DNA from: Candidatus Kapaibacterium sp.
Lineage (GTDB): Bacteria > Bacteroidota > Ignavibacteria > Kapaibacteriales > Kapaibacteriaceae
Assembly (NCBI GenBank): GCA_022842685.1
Contig: JALHPC010000007.1
Coordinates: forward strand, 1 to 64,000
DNA: 64,000 nucleotides
Direction: 5' to 3'
Under the pieces are notes generated by a model. It was not told where the DNA came from and ran no database searches. It was given only the letters and a program-made list of their open reading frames with translations. A program made the position numbers and the translations under genes. This document shows, one piece after another, positions 43,896 to 54,037 of the stretch. The first letter of the stretch is position 1, and each line of letters starts with the position of its first letter.

Positions 43896-46571
43896 ATGAA
43901 ATCAACACTCACAGGTTTCCTACTTCTGCTGTGCTTGACCATTGGAGCGCTCGTTGAAGCCGACGCTCTGCATCGCAACTCCGATCGATTTGAGCGTAAG
44001 TGGGCGAGAACCTTCGACAAGGATGTTCCTGTTGTCTTTGCCGGCAATGGTTCGAAGTTCCTTCGCCTGACTGGACCCAGGATTGGAGTATTGTATGATG
44101 GGACTTCAGGTTTACTTCTTGACACCGTACGTTTTCCGAAGGACGTCACTCGAAAGAGCGTTGCCTTTATAGGAGACTCACTCATTAGTGTCTATAGCGA
44201 TTTCCGACTTTCTGATGGAATTGTTATATGGTATTACGACTACGATGCTCATGAGTTTATCGCAAAAGTCACAACCCTAGATTTTCGTACTCTAGAGAAG
44301 ATTGGCTATGCCACTCCGAGGATTTTTAGTCTACCAGGTGGTGGCCTTGGGATTAGCACTTTCACAGGTGCTTCAGTTCAAGGCGTTATTGCTTCTTATT
44401 ATGAAACATTATTCCTGAATGCAGATGGCCAAATTTTGAGCGTTTTGGGTACAAATGCGTTCTGGCTCACCTGGGTTCCCAGTAATTATCAGATTCTGAT
44501 TGATGGAAACGACTGGCATTACAACAGGCGAGAAATTAGTTCCGAATCGAACAGCATGATTGTTCTAGGGGGACTAACAGACGTCCTGCGTCGTTGGAGG
44601 ACAAGAAGTGTCCATTACCAGGCTCCCATAGCGACAGGATCACCTGTGCACTTCATCTCTCGCTTCGACAATGGCACATCCATCTTCAGTGACACATCAC
44701 ATTGGCCATTACGTCTCCCATCGCAGGATTCTATTCTCTCGTCATTGACATCGCAGTCCACGCTGCTGGCGTCGTCGAAAATCAGCGACACCACCGTGTT
44801 ACTCAGAAGTGTTGCTTTCTTTGATACGGCTGGAGTAGTCCTTGATACGGTTGAGTCAACATCGCCGGGCTCGTTGCAGACCTGGTTACTTGGTGTTGAC
44901 AAAGTTGGCTTTGTGTACAGTCCGTCGGCCAAGACGATGTATCGTTACGATATTCACCTAGATGCCGACATTAGTGATCACTATTTACAGCAGGATCCTG
45001 ATACGATGGCGCTGTATTCTGCGCTTCGTTCAACAGCCGTCGTGTTGACCAATGATGGTGTAGATGCGTACCAGTTTACTATCGGAGGAATCACCTACCC
45101 TTTCGTGATGACCAATACGATAGTGACAAGCGCAGAGCGCATAGGAGTCTTTGTTGATACGCTTCGTGCGTTCTCAGCACGCAGACCTGACCTGCGGATT
45201 ACGACCGTTTTTCCACGGCGTTTTGTTATTGATATCACGGAGGCTGTTTCCTCTCGACGAGTATCGTCTGATCCGGTTCTCTCAATTTCTGTTTCACCTA
45301 CAGGCGATCGCTTGCTTCTATGCTCCGGCTCTCGACAGTCCGACTTTAGATGCAGCATCGTAGATGCCGTAGCTACGGCGTCCGGCAAAATTATTCTGGA
45401 TGAGTTGGATCTGCCGTTCGCCATTTATCCCGCACCGGGGGCGTTGTTGTCCAATCACACGTATGCGACTATTCGCAGTCGCCCTGGTAGGGAATTGTCG
45501 GACCGTGGTAAGTTTGCTCTTGATACGTCTCATTTAGTTATCTCGAAGTTGCCTGATGATGACTCTGAATCAATCATCCAGTTTACTCACGATGGTTGTG
45601 TCATCCGTATTAAACGAGACTACAGCGAGGATTATGTTTATCGCGCAGTTCCCCGTGCGCGCTTTCGTTCATACTGGGGAAAATTCGCGCGCCGATTCAT
45701 GCTATGGACATATGACCGTGAAGATGCCCCTTCTTATTGTCATAACGGGCAAGGTGCGAGTTTCTTCGAGGCCGTTTATCAGTTTGACCCACTCAAACCT
45801 CTCACTTCCAGCGACATATCCATTACATTGCGAAGCGACAAGGCACAAGCAGAGGTCATTGATGCTCAGCCCACTCATGACGACAATATTCTCATTACAA
45901 CGACTCTGGGTGTTAGTGCTATGCACCCTGCCACCAAGGATACGCTATTTCACATTCCTGTGCGCAACATCAGGGCGGCTGTTCAGCTCACTGACAGCGT
46001 GATTGTTACTTCCGCTGGAGCGATTTTTCGAACTGACACGGGATGGGCAACGGGGTGGAGGATCGGCTACCAAGACTTCTTACGGTTGTACCCCGTTTCG
46101 AGAAGTGCCGTTTTAGTGATTCGATCAAGTGCCGATTCCATCGGTACCGTGTTCGATGTTCAGACAGGTGAGGTACTTCGCCACCTCGGCAAAGGGTATG
46201 GCGTGACCACTGCCGCTGACTTTGATCCTGTTCGTGGTCGGCTTTATCTTGGATCGGCCAACGGGATACTGGGAGTTTGGGATCTCTCAGAGTTTCTTGA
46301 CTCAACCAGTACAAGCACTCAGTTAGACGACGCAACGCTGCTTCGCCCTAACGTGTCATTTGCGAACGGCACGATTTCGGTAGACAATCTCGAGACGAAT
46401 GCCGTCATTGATGTTTACACGTATCATGGACAGCTTCTTTCTCGCAGCAGCGCAACGCCATTTGACGTTCACAACATTACGCTATCCCCCGACTTCACCA
46501 CTGGCGTCGTGTATGTAGTGGTTCGCACAGCCGAGGGTACTTCGGCTCATCCGATAGTAGTCTACCGATAG
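43896..46571 (+). CDS. Secreted protein with type IX sorting domain, AT-rich gene
   Basis: From the ATG at 43896 the protein has 891 residues. A signal peptide (STLTGFLLLLCLTIGALVEADA) is followed by a long beta-rich region with propeller-like repeats (for example GRLYLGSANGILGVWDLSEF near the end), and a C-terminal sorting domain ending GVVYVVVRTAEGTSAHPIVVYR. I do not recognise another domain. By eye the gene is clearly lower in G+C, close to one half, than the genes on either side, and its codon use differs. It stands alone between the hairpin array and the convergent formimidoylglutamase gene. Both points suggest it was acquired. The longer frame from 43812 lacks a signal peptide at its start. 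Confidence 0.82.
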   Translation: MKSTLTGFLLLLCLTIGALVEADALHRNSDRFERKWARTFDKDVPVVFAGNGSKFLRLTGPRIGVLYDGTSGLLLDTVRFPKDVTRKSVAFIGDSLISVYSDFRLSDGIVIWYYDYDAHEFIAKVTTLDFRTLEKIGYATPRIFSLPGGGLGISTFTGASVQGVIASYYETLFLNADGQILSVLGTNAFWLTWVPSNYQILIDGNDWHYNRREISSESNSMIVLGGLTDVLRRWRTRSVHYQAPIATGSPVHFISRFDNGTSIFSDTSHWPLRLPSQDSILSSLTSQSTLLASSKISDTTVLLRSVAFFDTAGVVLDTVESTSPGSLQTWLLGVDKVGFVYSPSAKTMYRYDIHLDADISDHYLQQDPDTMALYSALRSTAVVLTNDGVDAYQFTIGGITYPFVMTNTIVTSAERIGVFVDTLRAFSARRPDLRITTVFPRRFVIDITEAVSSRRVSSDPVLSISVSPTGDRLLLCSGSRQSDFRCSIVDAVATASGKIILDELDLPFAIYPAPGALLSNHTYATIRSRPGRELSDRGKFALDTSHLVISKLPDDDSESIIQFTHDGCVIRIKRDYSEDYVYRAVPRARFRSYWGKFARRFMLWTYDREDAPSYCHNGQGASFFEAVYQFDPLKPLTSSDISITLRSDKAQAEVIDAQPTHDDNILITTTLGVSAMHPATKDTLFHIPVRNIRAAVQLTDSVIVTSAGAIFRTDTGWATGWRIGYQDFLRLYPVSRSAVLVIRSSADSIGTVFDVQTGEVLRHLGKGYGVTTAADFDPVRGRLYLGSANGILGVWDLSEFLDSTSTSTQLDDATLLRPNVSFANGTISVDNLETNAVIDVYTYHGQLLSRSSATPFDVHNITLSPDFTTGVVYVVVRTAEGTSAHPIVVYR

Positions 46572-46610
46572 CCGACGTTCTTGACGTTGGTGCCAACAAT
46601 GACATTCTGC

Positions 46611-47564
46611 TTAGGAACGCGGCTGCGACGCGGGGAGATCATATGTGCAATATGCGCAAAGCCCTTTGCACACTTCGGCGATGAACGTTGCTGCTAGGCG
46701 CGCTGTGCGTCCGTCGGTATCGAAGGCGGGATTGACTTCCACGATGTCGACGGCTGCAAGGTGGCCCGTAGCGATTGCCGCAGCGATGATTTGCGTCAGA
46801 TCCCACGGCGTAAGGCCGTCTGATGCCGGAGCGCTAACGCCTGGTGCCCACGCACTGCTGACGGCGTCCACGTCGATCGACAGGTAGAGCGGCACGTTAC
46901 CCACGTGCTGTAGCGCCTGTTGGAAGGCCGTTCGTGTTCCCGCAGTGCGCACGTCGTCGAGCATGGTAATGTGTGCGCCTTGGTGGTTCAGCCAGTCGAG
47001 ATGCGGCTTACTAACGCTGATGTGTTGCAGGCCAAATTCGGCGAAGCGGCGGCCGTGCAAGTGGCCTTCGTCGATGGCTTGCCGGAACGGCGAGCCGGAG
47101 TGTGCCAGTGCCCCTTGCAGCAAAGGGCGTACATCGGCGTGGGCGTCGATGTTGATGCAGGCCCACGTGCTGTGGACGTCGGACATGGCCCGCATGGTAG
47201 GGTAGGCAACGTCGTGGCCGCCACCAAGGGTTATGGGGAGCCAGCCGCGGCTTAGAACGTCGCCAACCACAGCGCGCTGGGCTGCGTGGATTTCTTCGAG
47301 GGTGCGGCCCTCGCAGGGAACGTTGCCAAGATCGACAATGGCCAGTGCACCTGCGTTGATAGCATCGATGGTAGCACTCGTGGCTAGACGTCCGAAGGCC
47401 GTGCGAATAGCGTCGGGTGCAAGCGCAGCCCCGGGTCGGCCGCCGTTACGCTCCACGCCGATGTGTTGGGGAACGCCGAGAATGGCTACCACGGTAGCGT
47501 CTGCAGATACGGTGCTGGCGTCCTGCCACACGTCCGCATATCGGATGTCGTCGGGTCGGGTCAT
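46611..47564 (-). CDS. hutG: Formimidoylglutamase (arginase family)
   Basis: The enzyme hydrolyses N-formimidoyl-glutamate, the last step of the Hut pathway from histidine to glutamate. The 317-residue protein has all manganese ligands of the arginase fold: GGGHD near residue 116, NIDAHADVR near 138, and SIDVDAVSSAWAPGVSAPASDGL near 230. The stretch AHSGSPFRQAI fits HutG better than arginase or agmatinase. The other Hut genes are not in the window, so the symbol is likely rather than certain. It lies 33 bases downstream of the PNGase F-like gene. Confidence 0.85.
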   Translation of the reverse strand: MTRPDDIRYADVWQDASTVSADATVVAILGVPQHIGVERNGGRPGAALAPDAIRTAFGRLATSATIDAINAGALAIVDLGNVPCEGRTLEEIHAAQRAVVGDVLSRGWLPITLGGGHDVAYPTMRAMSDVHSTWACINIDAHADVRPLLQGALAHSGSPFRQAIDEGHLHGRRFAEFGLQHISVSKPHLDWLNHQGAHITMLDDVRTAGTRTAFQQALQHVGNVPLYLSIDVDAVSSAWAPGVSAPASDGLTPWDLTQIIAAAIATGHLAAVDIVEVNPAFDTDGRTARLAATFIAEVCKGLCAYCTYDLPASQPRS

Positions 47565-47597
47565 AGCATAGGTGATGCAAGCTGGCGAGGTGGGTCG

Positions 47598-50500
47598 TTA
47601 TCGCGCCACAACAATCGTTTGCGTTTGCACCAAGGCGCCCGCATCGACGCTCAGCAAATACGTTCCCGATGCAACGCTTTCATCGATAGGTAGGCGCAAT
47701 ACACCACCCTCGATAACACCATTATACAGCACTGCGACTACCCGCCCAACGGCATCAATCAACTGCACACGTATTGGCGACGAAGGGGCGTCGGTTGGCG
47801 TTATCACGACTTCTGCAGCACCACGCACAGGGTGCGGAATAACGTCGATGCCGATGTACGACGGCGTGGCCTGATGTATTACACTCGACACATCGCCGGC
47901 AGAGCCCAAAAGTCGCACAGCCTTGCTGGACGTGCGCATGTCGTTGCTTTCCACAATCAACGTTCCGGTGTTCTTGCCAGCGTCGGCACGCGTATATGCC
48001 ACGTGCACTACCAGCGAGTCGTCCTGCGCCAAATCTAGCCCGCCCGTCGGTATCGCAGGTTCGGTGCGCACAAGCGTAAACACATTGCGTAGCGATGAAA
48101 CACGTGCCGATGTTACGCGCAGGCCGGCTTCGTCTTCGGGTCGTATCACCACGCGGCCCCGTAGGGTGTCGCCAGGCTTTACATTGCCAAGGTCCAACGT
48201 GTCAACGTTCGTCACAATGGTTGGCAACGCCGCCACGCGGAACTGCATCCACGCCGTGGTGCCAAAGTCTGCGTTAAATCGCTTGAGCGACACGTCGCGG
48301 CTGCGAAACTCGAGCGATCCCGATCCGAGCTGCTGGCGTACAAACCACAAGTCCAAGCCATAACCAGAAGGATTCACAAGTTGAAACTCATAACAGCCGG
48401 GCTCTAACCGATAGGTTTGCTCGTACAAACGCTCGCTCTCAAGGTTGCGTCCAGAGGCAATTTCGGCGCCCCCTATCTTGCGGAGATACCAGGCAAACCC
48501 TTGTTGCTGGGCTTGTTTGTTTGTGCGGAGGTTAAGCGTGAAGTCTTTATAAAATGTTGGCGGCATTTCGAATACCGACGTCATAGCGTCGTTCTGCGCA
48601 TACTCGTCTTCGACCCCATTTGGTGCCGATACGGTCACGCGGAAGGTCCTGCTACCCTCGGTAAATCCCCAATCCAGTTGCGGTAGTGATACCGTGTCGG
48701 ACTCCATAAACGCCAGCGATCCCGTCCATGCAAACGTGCCACTTACTCCATCATCCACACCGTACGTAATAGTGCACCGTGTAAGCGTTTGACTTCCCGT
48801 ATTGCGAATTATCACAACGGGGTCTCCACAAATGGGATTTAATCGCGAATAAAACTCCCACCTGCTTGGTGAAATAATATCAGCCACGGCAACATCGTTT
48901 CTAAAACTTGTTGGTCCATATCCCAGCATTTGCATGGTCACGTCCCATACACCCTGCGATGCATTCCATTGATCGCTCTCCACCCCATAGTCAAGGGTCA
49001 CCGTTCGTGCGCCCTGCGGCAGTAACGATGTGAATTCCCAATCGAACACGTTTACTGGAGCACCCGGACACCAGCCAGCACGGTCGAGCTGCCATGTTCC
49101 GCCTTGCGGATAAACGGGGTTGTTGCCGCATTCATCCCACAGAAGCCACTCAAACGACTTCTGACCATTGACGCTCACGTGGTGAAGTCGCTGACAGAAT
49201 TCTGCACAGTTGCTGGGTTCACCAAAGCGATGTCCAGTGGTACGCGTCCGTACACGCCACTGCTCGGTACCATTCGCCAATGTCACTTGTGTTGGCGTAA
49301 GTAGCGTGCCTGCTGCAATCTGTGCGTATGAGCCGTCGCGCTGACTGTAAATCTGCTTGATTTGGCGTACAGGACGTGGTGGGGTTCCCGTGATGAAGCG
49401 GAAGGTGACGTCGATGAGCTCCTGCTGGTTGCCGGCCGATAGCGTTACGTTATTGCGTAGCAGCGGCGCATAGTCGGTAACGTCATAGATCCACTTAAAG
49501 CCGTTGGGTCCAAGGTCGAGCCCGATGCCGTATGGAGTAATAAAGCGTCCGATCTCGAATTCGACAACCGGGTCGAACCACTCTCGCACCAGACGTCGTA
49601 GCGTTGTTGTTGGCTCAACTCGAATCGAATCGCGCTGGAGGTCGGTTTCGTCGAGAATAGGCATCCACCCAGCGGCAAACACCGTTAGCGTATCTGTAGC
49701 AACACCCGGATGGTCGGGGGCGTCGTGGCGGTAGATTCGTGGTTCGACGGGGCGGTTAAAGCGGATAAGAGAAACGCGCCGTGGCGTTTCGTCAACATCC
49801 ACATGGCCTTGCGTAGCTGTGCCGCGGGAACTGCCTGGTTCGAGTGCGATAGCTGGACGCCCACCAGCGTTTTGCGTCAGATGTCCCAGCAAATTCATAC
49901 GCAACTGCCTGCGCTGCGGCATGCCCATCAGCGTGCCATTGTTACCACGCGCGGCGGCATCGCGTGCTATCGCAGGATTGTTGTCGGTTTCGGCACTGTA
50001 CAATGCCAGCAAATTGTTGAAGTTCGGATGTGCATCGCCTACGCGGCGGTGCATGGTAGAGCGAATGGTGGCTTGGTCGAGGGCGGCATTGTATACCTGA
50101 ATTTCATCGAGGAGTCCTTCGTACGACCCGGCGCCACCGGCGCCGATAATAAACCGTGCAATGCCATCCATGGCGCGGCGCATACCGCTGCCCTCGTGAA
50201 ACACTTCGCCATTCAGGTAAATGCGCATTTGCCCCGTTGTGGCATTCTTCACAAAGGCCCAGTGATTCCAACGGCCTCGCGTAGCGTCGGCAGGTGCAGC
50301 CAGTTCAATACGGTCGAAGTTGCCATTGTCGGCATCACGGCCCGCATCCCAGTACACGTTGTTGTTGTCCCATGGCAAGTGCACGTTCATCACACGGCGG
50401 CCACGGTTATCGTATGCTTCAAACACACTGTGAACTCGCGGCAGCTTTGCAGGATCGCCCCACGCCCAAAAGGCCACCGTAACCTCGTTGCGAATACTGT

Positions 50501-51374
50501 TGCCAACATCGGCTGGCAGCTCGATGAAGTCGCCCTGCGTAAACGCATAGGCCCACCGTGAGTCGTCGGCCATGACGCCGGCAACGGCCGCCGTACTAGC
50601 GCCGATCGTAATAGGCGCCGAAGCACCAGTGCAGGCAATGTCTACCACGACGTCGCTCGTACCGTCCCACGTAAACGTCTTCGAAAAGCTCAGCAGGTTG
50701 TCGTTCTCTGTTAGTGTTATGGGGCGTCGAATCACCTCGGTACCCTCGGCTGTGCGCAGCGGCGGGGTAATCGTAGCGTTGCTCATGTTTGACATTACCA
50801 CAGAGAGCAGTTCGATGCTGCCGGCGCTGCGCGCGGTAAGGCGCATGGCGGCAATGGGTCCGGCCTCGAGGCCAGCATCAAGAAGTTCTTGCGCACGCCA
50901 TACCCAGCGGCCACGGTTGCCGGTGGGGGTAAGTAGTCCAGATAGGTTGGTGGTGGCCGTGCCTATCGCCACGACGTTGGCCGGTGCCCCTTGTCGCTGA
51001 AACAGCTCGGTGCGGAAACGACGTTTGGAGGCGGGGGCAACGGTGGTGTAGGCAAAAGAGTCGGGAGTGGCATTGCGAACGCGGAAGTTGACCTGCTCGC
51101 GGCGCGTGGAGTCGAACTGACCGGTAGAGTCGGTGATGAAGTTGTAGGTAAGGTAGTCCCATTCGCCACAATCAAATCGATCCTGCGTGGTACGAGGGTC
51201 GCACTTGAGTGTGTATTCCATGATGACCTTTTCGTACGACTGCGGCGGCGGAAACAGCCATGTGCCGCTTCGCTTTGTGATGTCGTCGAACGTAAGCGTG
51301 CGCACAGTGATGGTGTCGGCCGCGTGGACAGCGGCGCTGCTAATCACTAGAAGAACGAGGAGCAAAGAACGCAT
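47598..51374 (-). CDS. PNGase F-like secreted protein with LamG insertion and type IX sorting domain
   Basis: The 1258-residue protein has a signal peptide (residues 1-18), then CDPRTTQDRFDCGEWDYLTYNFI, the N-terminal pattern of peptide-N-glycosidase F. A LamG/concanavalin-like domain follows at about residues 270-440 (VTVAFWAWGDP ... GRWNHWAFVKN ... YLNGEVFHEG ... LLDEIQVYNAAL). The second PNGase F part then appears with FEWLLWDECGNNPVYPQGGTW and DRAGWCPGAPVNVFDWEFTSL. It ends in a sorting domain (SGTYLLSVDAGA). PNGase F cuts N-linked glycans from proteins; whether this one is active is unknown. It is 21 bases from the SDR gene upstream. Confidence 0.85.
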   Translation of the reverse strand: MRSLLLVLLVISSAAVHAADTITVRTLTFDDITKRSGTWLFPPPQSYEKVIMEYTLKCDPRTTQDRFDCGEWDYLTYNFITDSTGQFDSTRREQVNFRVRNATPDSFAYTTVAPASKRRFRTELFQRQGAPANVVAIGTATTNLSGLLTPTGNRGRWVWRAQELLDAGLEAGPIAAMRLTARSAGSIELLSVVMSNMSNATITPPLRTAEGTEVIRRPITLTENDNLLSFSKTFTWDGTSDVVVDIACTGASAPITIGASTAAVAGVMADDSRWAYAFTQGDFIELPADVGNSIRNEVTVAFWAWGDPAKLPRVHSVFEAYDNRGRRVMNVHLPWDNNNVYWDAGRDADNGNFDRIELAAPADATRGRWNHWAFVKNATTGQMRIYLNGEVFHEGSGMRRAMDGIARFIIGAGGAGSYEGLLDEIQVYNAALDQATIRSTMHRRVGDAHPNFNNLLALYSAETDNNPAIARDAAARGNNGTLMGMPQRRQLRMNLLGHLTQNAGGRPAIALEPGSSRGTATQGHVDVDETPRRVSLIRFNRPVEPRIYRHDAPDHPGVATDTLTVFAAGWMPILDETDLQRDSIRVEPTTTLRRLVREWFDPVVEFEIGRFITPYGIGLDLGPNGFKWIYDVTDYAPLLRNNVTLSAGNQQELIDVTFRFITGTPPRPVRQIKQIYSQRDGSYAQIAAGTLLTPTQVTLANGTEQWRVRTRTTGHRFGEPSNCAEFCQRLHHVSVNGQKSFEWLLWDECGNNPVYPQGGTWQLDRAGWCPGAPVNVFDWEFTSLLPQGARTVTLDYGVESDQWNASQGVWDVTMQMLGYGPTSFRNDVAVADIISPSRWEFYSRLNPICGDPVVIIRNTGSQTLTRCTITYGVDDGVSGTFAWTGSLAFMESDTVSLPQLDWGFTEGSRTFRVTVSAPNGVEDEYAQNDAMTSVFEMPPTFYKDFTLNLRTNKQAQQQGFAWYLRKIGGAEIASGRNLESERLYEQTYRLEPGCYEFQLVNPSGYGLDLWFVRQQLGSGSLEFRSRDVSLKRFNADFGTTAWMQFRVAALPTIVTNVDTLDLGNVKPGDTLRGRVVIRPEDEAGLRVTSARVSSLRNVFTLVRTEPAIPTGGLDLAQDDSLVVHVAYTRADAGKNTGTLIVESNDMRTSSKAVRLLGSAGDVSSVIHQATPSYIGIDVIPHPVRGAAEVVITPTDAPSSPIRVQLIDAVGRVVAVLYNGVIEGGVLRLPIDESVASGTYLLSVDAGALVQTQTIVVAR

Positions 51375-51395
51375 GGGGAACCTCCGAGAGAGCTG

Positions 51396-52160
51396 TTAGT
51401 GGCGGGCTACGCCGCCGTCGACGTTGATGGTTTGTCCAGTGATAATGCCCGAAGCGGGCAGGGCTAAGAAGGCCACGACATTGGCGATGTCTTCGGGTTC
51501 GTCGGAGCGGTGCACGGCCTGCTGGGGCAGGATGTGTTCGAGGATAGACGACATAGCCGTGGTGTTCTGCGGCCGATGTGTGGCGGTAAGACCAACGGTA
51601 ATGGTATTGATGGTAATGCCATAGCGGCCGATTTCGCTGGCAAGAGAGCGGGTAAGGCCTATGACGCCCATCTTGGCCGTAACGTAGTGGGCAAGATAGG
51701 GAGTGCCAAGCCAGACGGTGTCGCTCGAAAACGTGATGATACGGCCAAAGCCGGCGCGCTTCATCACGGGGATGGTGGCTTTCAAGACATGAAACAGCGT
51801 ATCGAGTGTTAGGTGCATGGTACGCTGCCACTCGTCGAAATTCAACAGATCGAAGGGTTCTTCGCTGTAGTGTCCAACATTGTGCACGAGGATGTCGATA
51901 CCTCCGAAGCGCTCCACGGCAGCATCGACCATGGCTTGTACGTCGGCGGGACTTGTGCAGTCAACCGTCAAGGCCAGCACGTCGGCACCCGCCGCTTGTA
52001 CCATGGCAGTGGTGTCGGACAAGTCGGCGATATCGGCTATTACCAGTCGGGCGCCCTCTTCGGCAAGGCGTTCGCACAGAGCACGGCCATTGCCATAGGC
52101 GGCACCGGTAACAACGGCAACGCGATCCTTGAGGCCTCGCTCGTAGCGGTTTATTTGCAT
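51396..52160 (-). CDS. Short-chain dehydrogenase/reductase
   Basis: The 254-residue protein has the Rossmann cofactor loop TGAAYGNG near residue 19, the HNVG motif, the catalytic Ser (FSSDTV), and YVTAK with the catalytic Tyr and Lys near residue 157. This is a classical SDR. It starts three bases after the serine palmitoyltransferase gene. The next step of sphingoid-base synthesis is reduction of 3-ketosphinganine, so this enzyme is a good candidate 3-ketosphinganine reductase. That assignment rests on position and family and is not certain; a fatty-acid or sugar substrate is possible. Confidence 0.85.
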   Translation of the reverse strand: MQINRYERGLKDRVAVVTGAAYGNGRALCERLAEEGARLVIADIADLSDTTAMVQAAGADVLALTVDCTSPADVQAMVDAAVERFGGIDILVHNVGHYSEEPFDLLNFDEWQRTMHLTLDTLFHVLKATIPVMKRAGFGRIITFSSDTVWLGTPYLAHYVTAKMGVIGLTRSLASEIGRYGITINTITVGLTATHRPQNTTAMSSILEHILPQQAVHRSDEPEDIANVVAFLALPASGIITGQTINVDGGVARH

Positions 52161-52163
52161 GAC

Positions 52164-53357
52164 TTACGAGATAAGTCCAAGCTCGCGACCCACCTCGGCA
52201 AAAATGCTCAAGATTTTGTCGAGATGCTCGCGGCGGTGGGTGGCCATGTAGCTGGTGCGAAGCATCGATAGCGTTGGGGGCACGCCAGGGGGAACAAAGG
52301 CATTCACGAAGACGCCTTTATCGTAAAGCTGGCGCCACATGAAGAGGGTTTTTTCGACATCGCCAAGCACGACAGGCACAATACCTGTGCGGGAATCGAT
52401 GACTTCGAATCCAAGCCCTGCCAAGCCCGACCGCATGTAGTCGGCATTGGCAATCAACTGGTCGATGAGTTCCGGCTGGCGTTCTACGATGTCTAACGCA
52501 GCCAGTGCGGCAGCCACCGAAGCAGGCGTAGGCGACGCGCTAAATATCAGGGCAGGACTATGGTGCTTCAGGTAGTTGATAACGCGCTCGGGTCCGGCAA
52601 CAAAGCCACCCAGCGAGGCAAACGTCTTCGAGAACGTGCCCATCGTCATATCGGTGCGGTGCACCAGGCCGAAGTGGCTGGCGGTGCCACGTCCACCCAC
52701 GCCTACCACGCCCGTGGCGTGGGCGTCGTCCACCAAGATGCGCGCGCCGTAGCGCTCGGCAACGTCGACCATGCGGGGCAGGTCGACGAGTTCGCCGCTA
52801 ACGCTAAACACGCCATCGGTGACGATGAACTTGCCAGCTCCCTCGGGGATGCGCTGGATGACGCGTTCCAAGTCGTCCATGTCGTTATGCTTGTATCGCA
52901 CAAACTCGGCAAAGCCCCCCTTGGCCAGCATACATCCGCTGATGATGCAGGCGTGGTTTTCTTTGTCGGAGATAACGTAATCGCCCTTTCCAACCAAGCC
53001 ACTGATAACGCCTAGGGCAGTCTGATAGCCGGTGCTAAAGAGCAACACGCTTTCGTAGCCAAGATAGGCCGCAAGGCGCGTTTCTAGCTCGTTGTGCAGG
53101 TCGATGGTACCCGTAAGGTAGCGCGAGCCCGAGCAGCCAGTGCCGTAGCGGTTCACGGCGTCGATGGCGGCCTGCTTAACGTCGGGGTGCGACGTCAAAC
53201 CAAGGTAGTTGTTCGAGCCAGCCATGATAACGCGACGGCCTTCGAGCATAACTTCAGGGCCCTCGTTTTCTTGAACGGGGCGGAAGTAGGGATAGAGGCC
53301 AAGGGCCTTGACTTCGTCGGCCCGAGTGAATTCATAACATTTTTGGAACAGGTCCAC
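52164..53357 (-). CDS. spt: Serine palmitoyltransferase
   Basis: The enzyme condenses serine with palmitoyl-CoA to 3-ketosphinganine, the first step of sphingolipid synthesis. The 397-residue alpha-oxoamine synthase-type protein starts with a GTG and [27 protein letters not shown], as in Bacteroidota SPT enzymes. It has the PLP lysine in [14 protein letters not shown] near residue 240, [10 protein letters not shown], and GSNNYLGLT. Related enzymes (KBL, BioF, HemA) share the fold, but the N-terminal block favours SPT. It heads a minus-strand run of SDR, PNGase F-like and hutG genes. Confidence 0.87.
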   Translation of the reverse strand: MDLFQKCYEFTRADEVKALGLYPYFRPVQENEGPEVMLEGRRVIMAGSNNYLGLTSHPDVKQAAIDAVNRYGTGCSGSRYLTGTIDLHNELETRLAAYLGYESVLLFSTGYQTALGVISGLVGKGDYVISDKENHACIISGCMLAKGGFAEFVRYKHNDMDDLERVIQRIPEGAGKFIVTDGVFSVSGELVDLPRMVDVAERYGARILVDDAHATGVVGVGGRGTASHFGLVHRTDMTMGTFSKTFASLGGFVAGPERVINYLKHHSPALIFSASPTPASVAAALAALDIVERQPELIDQLIANADYMRSGLAGLGFEVIDSRTGIVPVVLGDVEKTLFMWRQLYDKGVFVNAFVPPGVPPTLSMLRTSYMATHRREHLDKILSIFAEVGRELGLIS

Positions 53358-53422
53358 GCAACGTCTCCGATAGATGTGCTACTGTGCTGCTGGTGCAGAC
53401 ATGATGATGGTAATGGGGCGCC

Positions 53423-53923
53423 TTAGCGCATGTTTTCAATTTGGATGGGGAAGCCCAGGGGTTCGGCCTTCACGCGTGCAATGCAGGCCTGCAAGTCGTC
53501 CTTACTCTTGCCTGTAATGCGCACCTTTTCGTCCTGCACCTGTGCCGTTACCTTTAGCTTGGCGTCTTTTACGAGCGTAGTAATCTTCTTGGCCTCCTCG
53601 CGGGAGAGTCCGGCCTTGAGGTTGATCGTCATTCGCACGCTACGGCCGCCCATTTGCTCGGGCTTGGATTCGTCGAGGGCTTCGACGCTAATGCCACGTT
53701 TGATCATCTTTTGGACGATGATGTCACGGATGGCTGTCACGAAGTGCTCGCCATCAGCGCGGATGGTGATGAGCCGCTTGGTGCGATCGAACGTGACCTC
53801 TTGATTGCTACCGCGCAGGTCGTACCGGTGCTCGGCCTCCTTGATGGCCTGGTTGACGGCGTTGTCGGCTTCTTGCATGTCGACTTCGCTCACAAAGTCG
53901 AACGAATAGGTTGTACTTGCCAT
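53423..53923 (-). CDS. yajQ: YajQ-family nucleotide-binding protein
   Basis: YajQ proteins bind nucleotides; some family members bind cyclic di-GMP and regulate transcription. The 166-residue length is normal. The sequence carries the family's YSFDFVSEVDMQEADNAVNQAIKEAEHRYDLRG N-terminus and the RITGKSKDDLQACIARVK C-terminal RRM-like segment. A GAGGAAACC ribosome-binding site lies before the ATG. It diverges from the SulP gene across a gap of 114 bases. Confidence 0.94.
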   Translation of the reverse strand: MASTTYSFDFVSEVDMQEADNAVNQAIKEAEHRYDLRGSNQEVTFDRTKRLITIRADGEHFVTAIRDIIVQKMIKRGISVEALDESKPEQMGGRSVRMTINLKAGLSREEAKKITTLVKDAKLKVTAQVQDEKVRITGKSKDDLQACIARVKAEPLGFPIQIENMR

Positions 53924-54037
53924 TGATGGTTTCCTCGGCTACGAATCTACGGTTTCGGCGTCGAGTATTCGAGGTCGGCCATACTTGGCACGCGAATTGG
54001 GTACGGTGACGTCCCTGATTGCACAGATGCACAGACT

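Noticed and set aside
46588..46599. Short inverted repeat GTTGG-TG-CCAAC between convergent genes
   Set aside because: A five-base stem with a two-base loop and no T-run is too weak to call a terminator.
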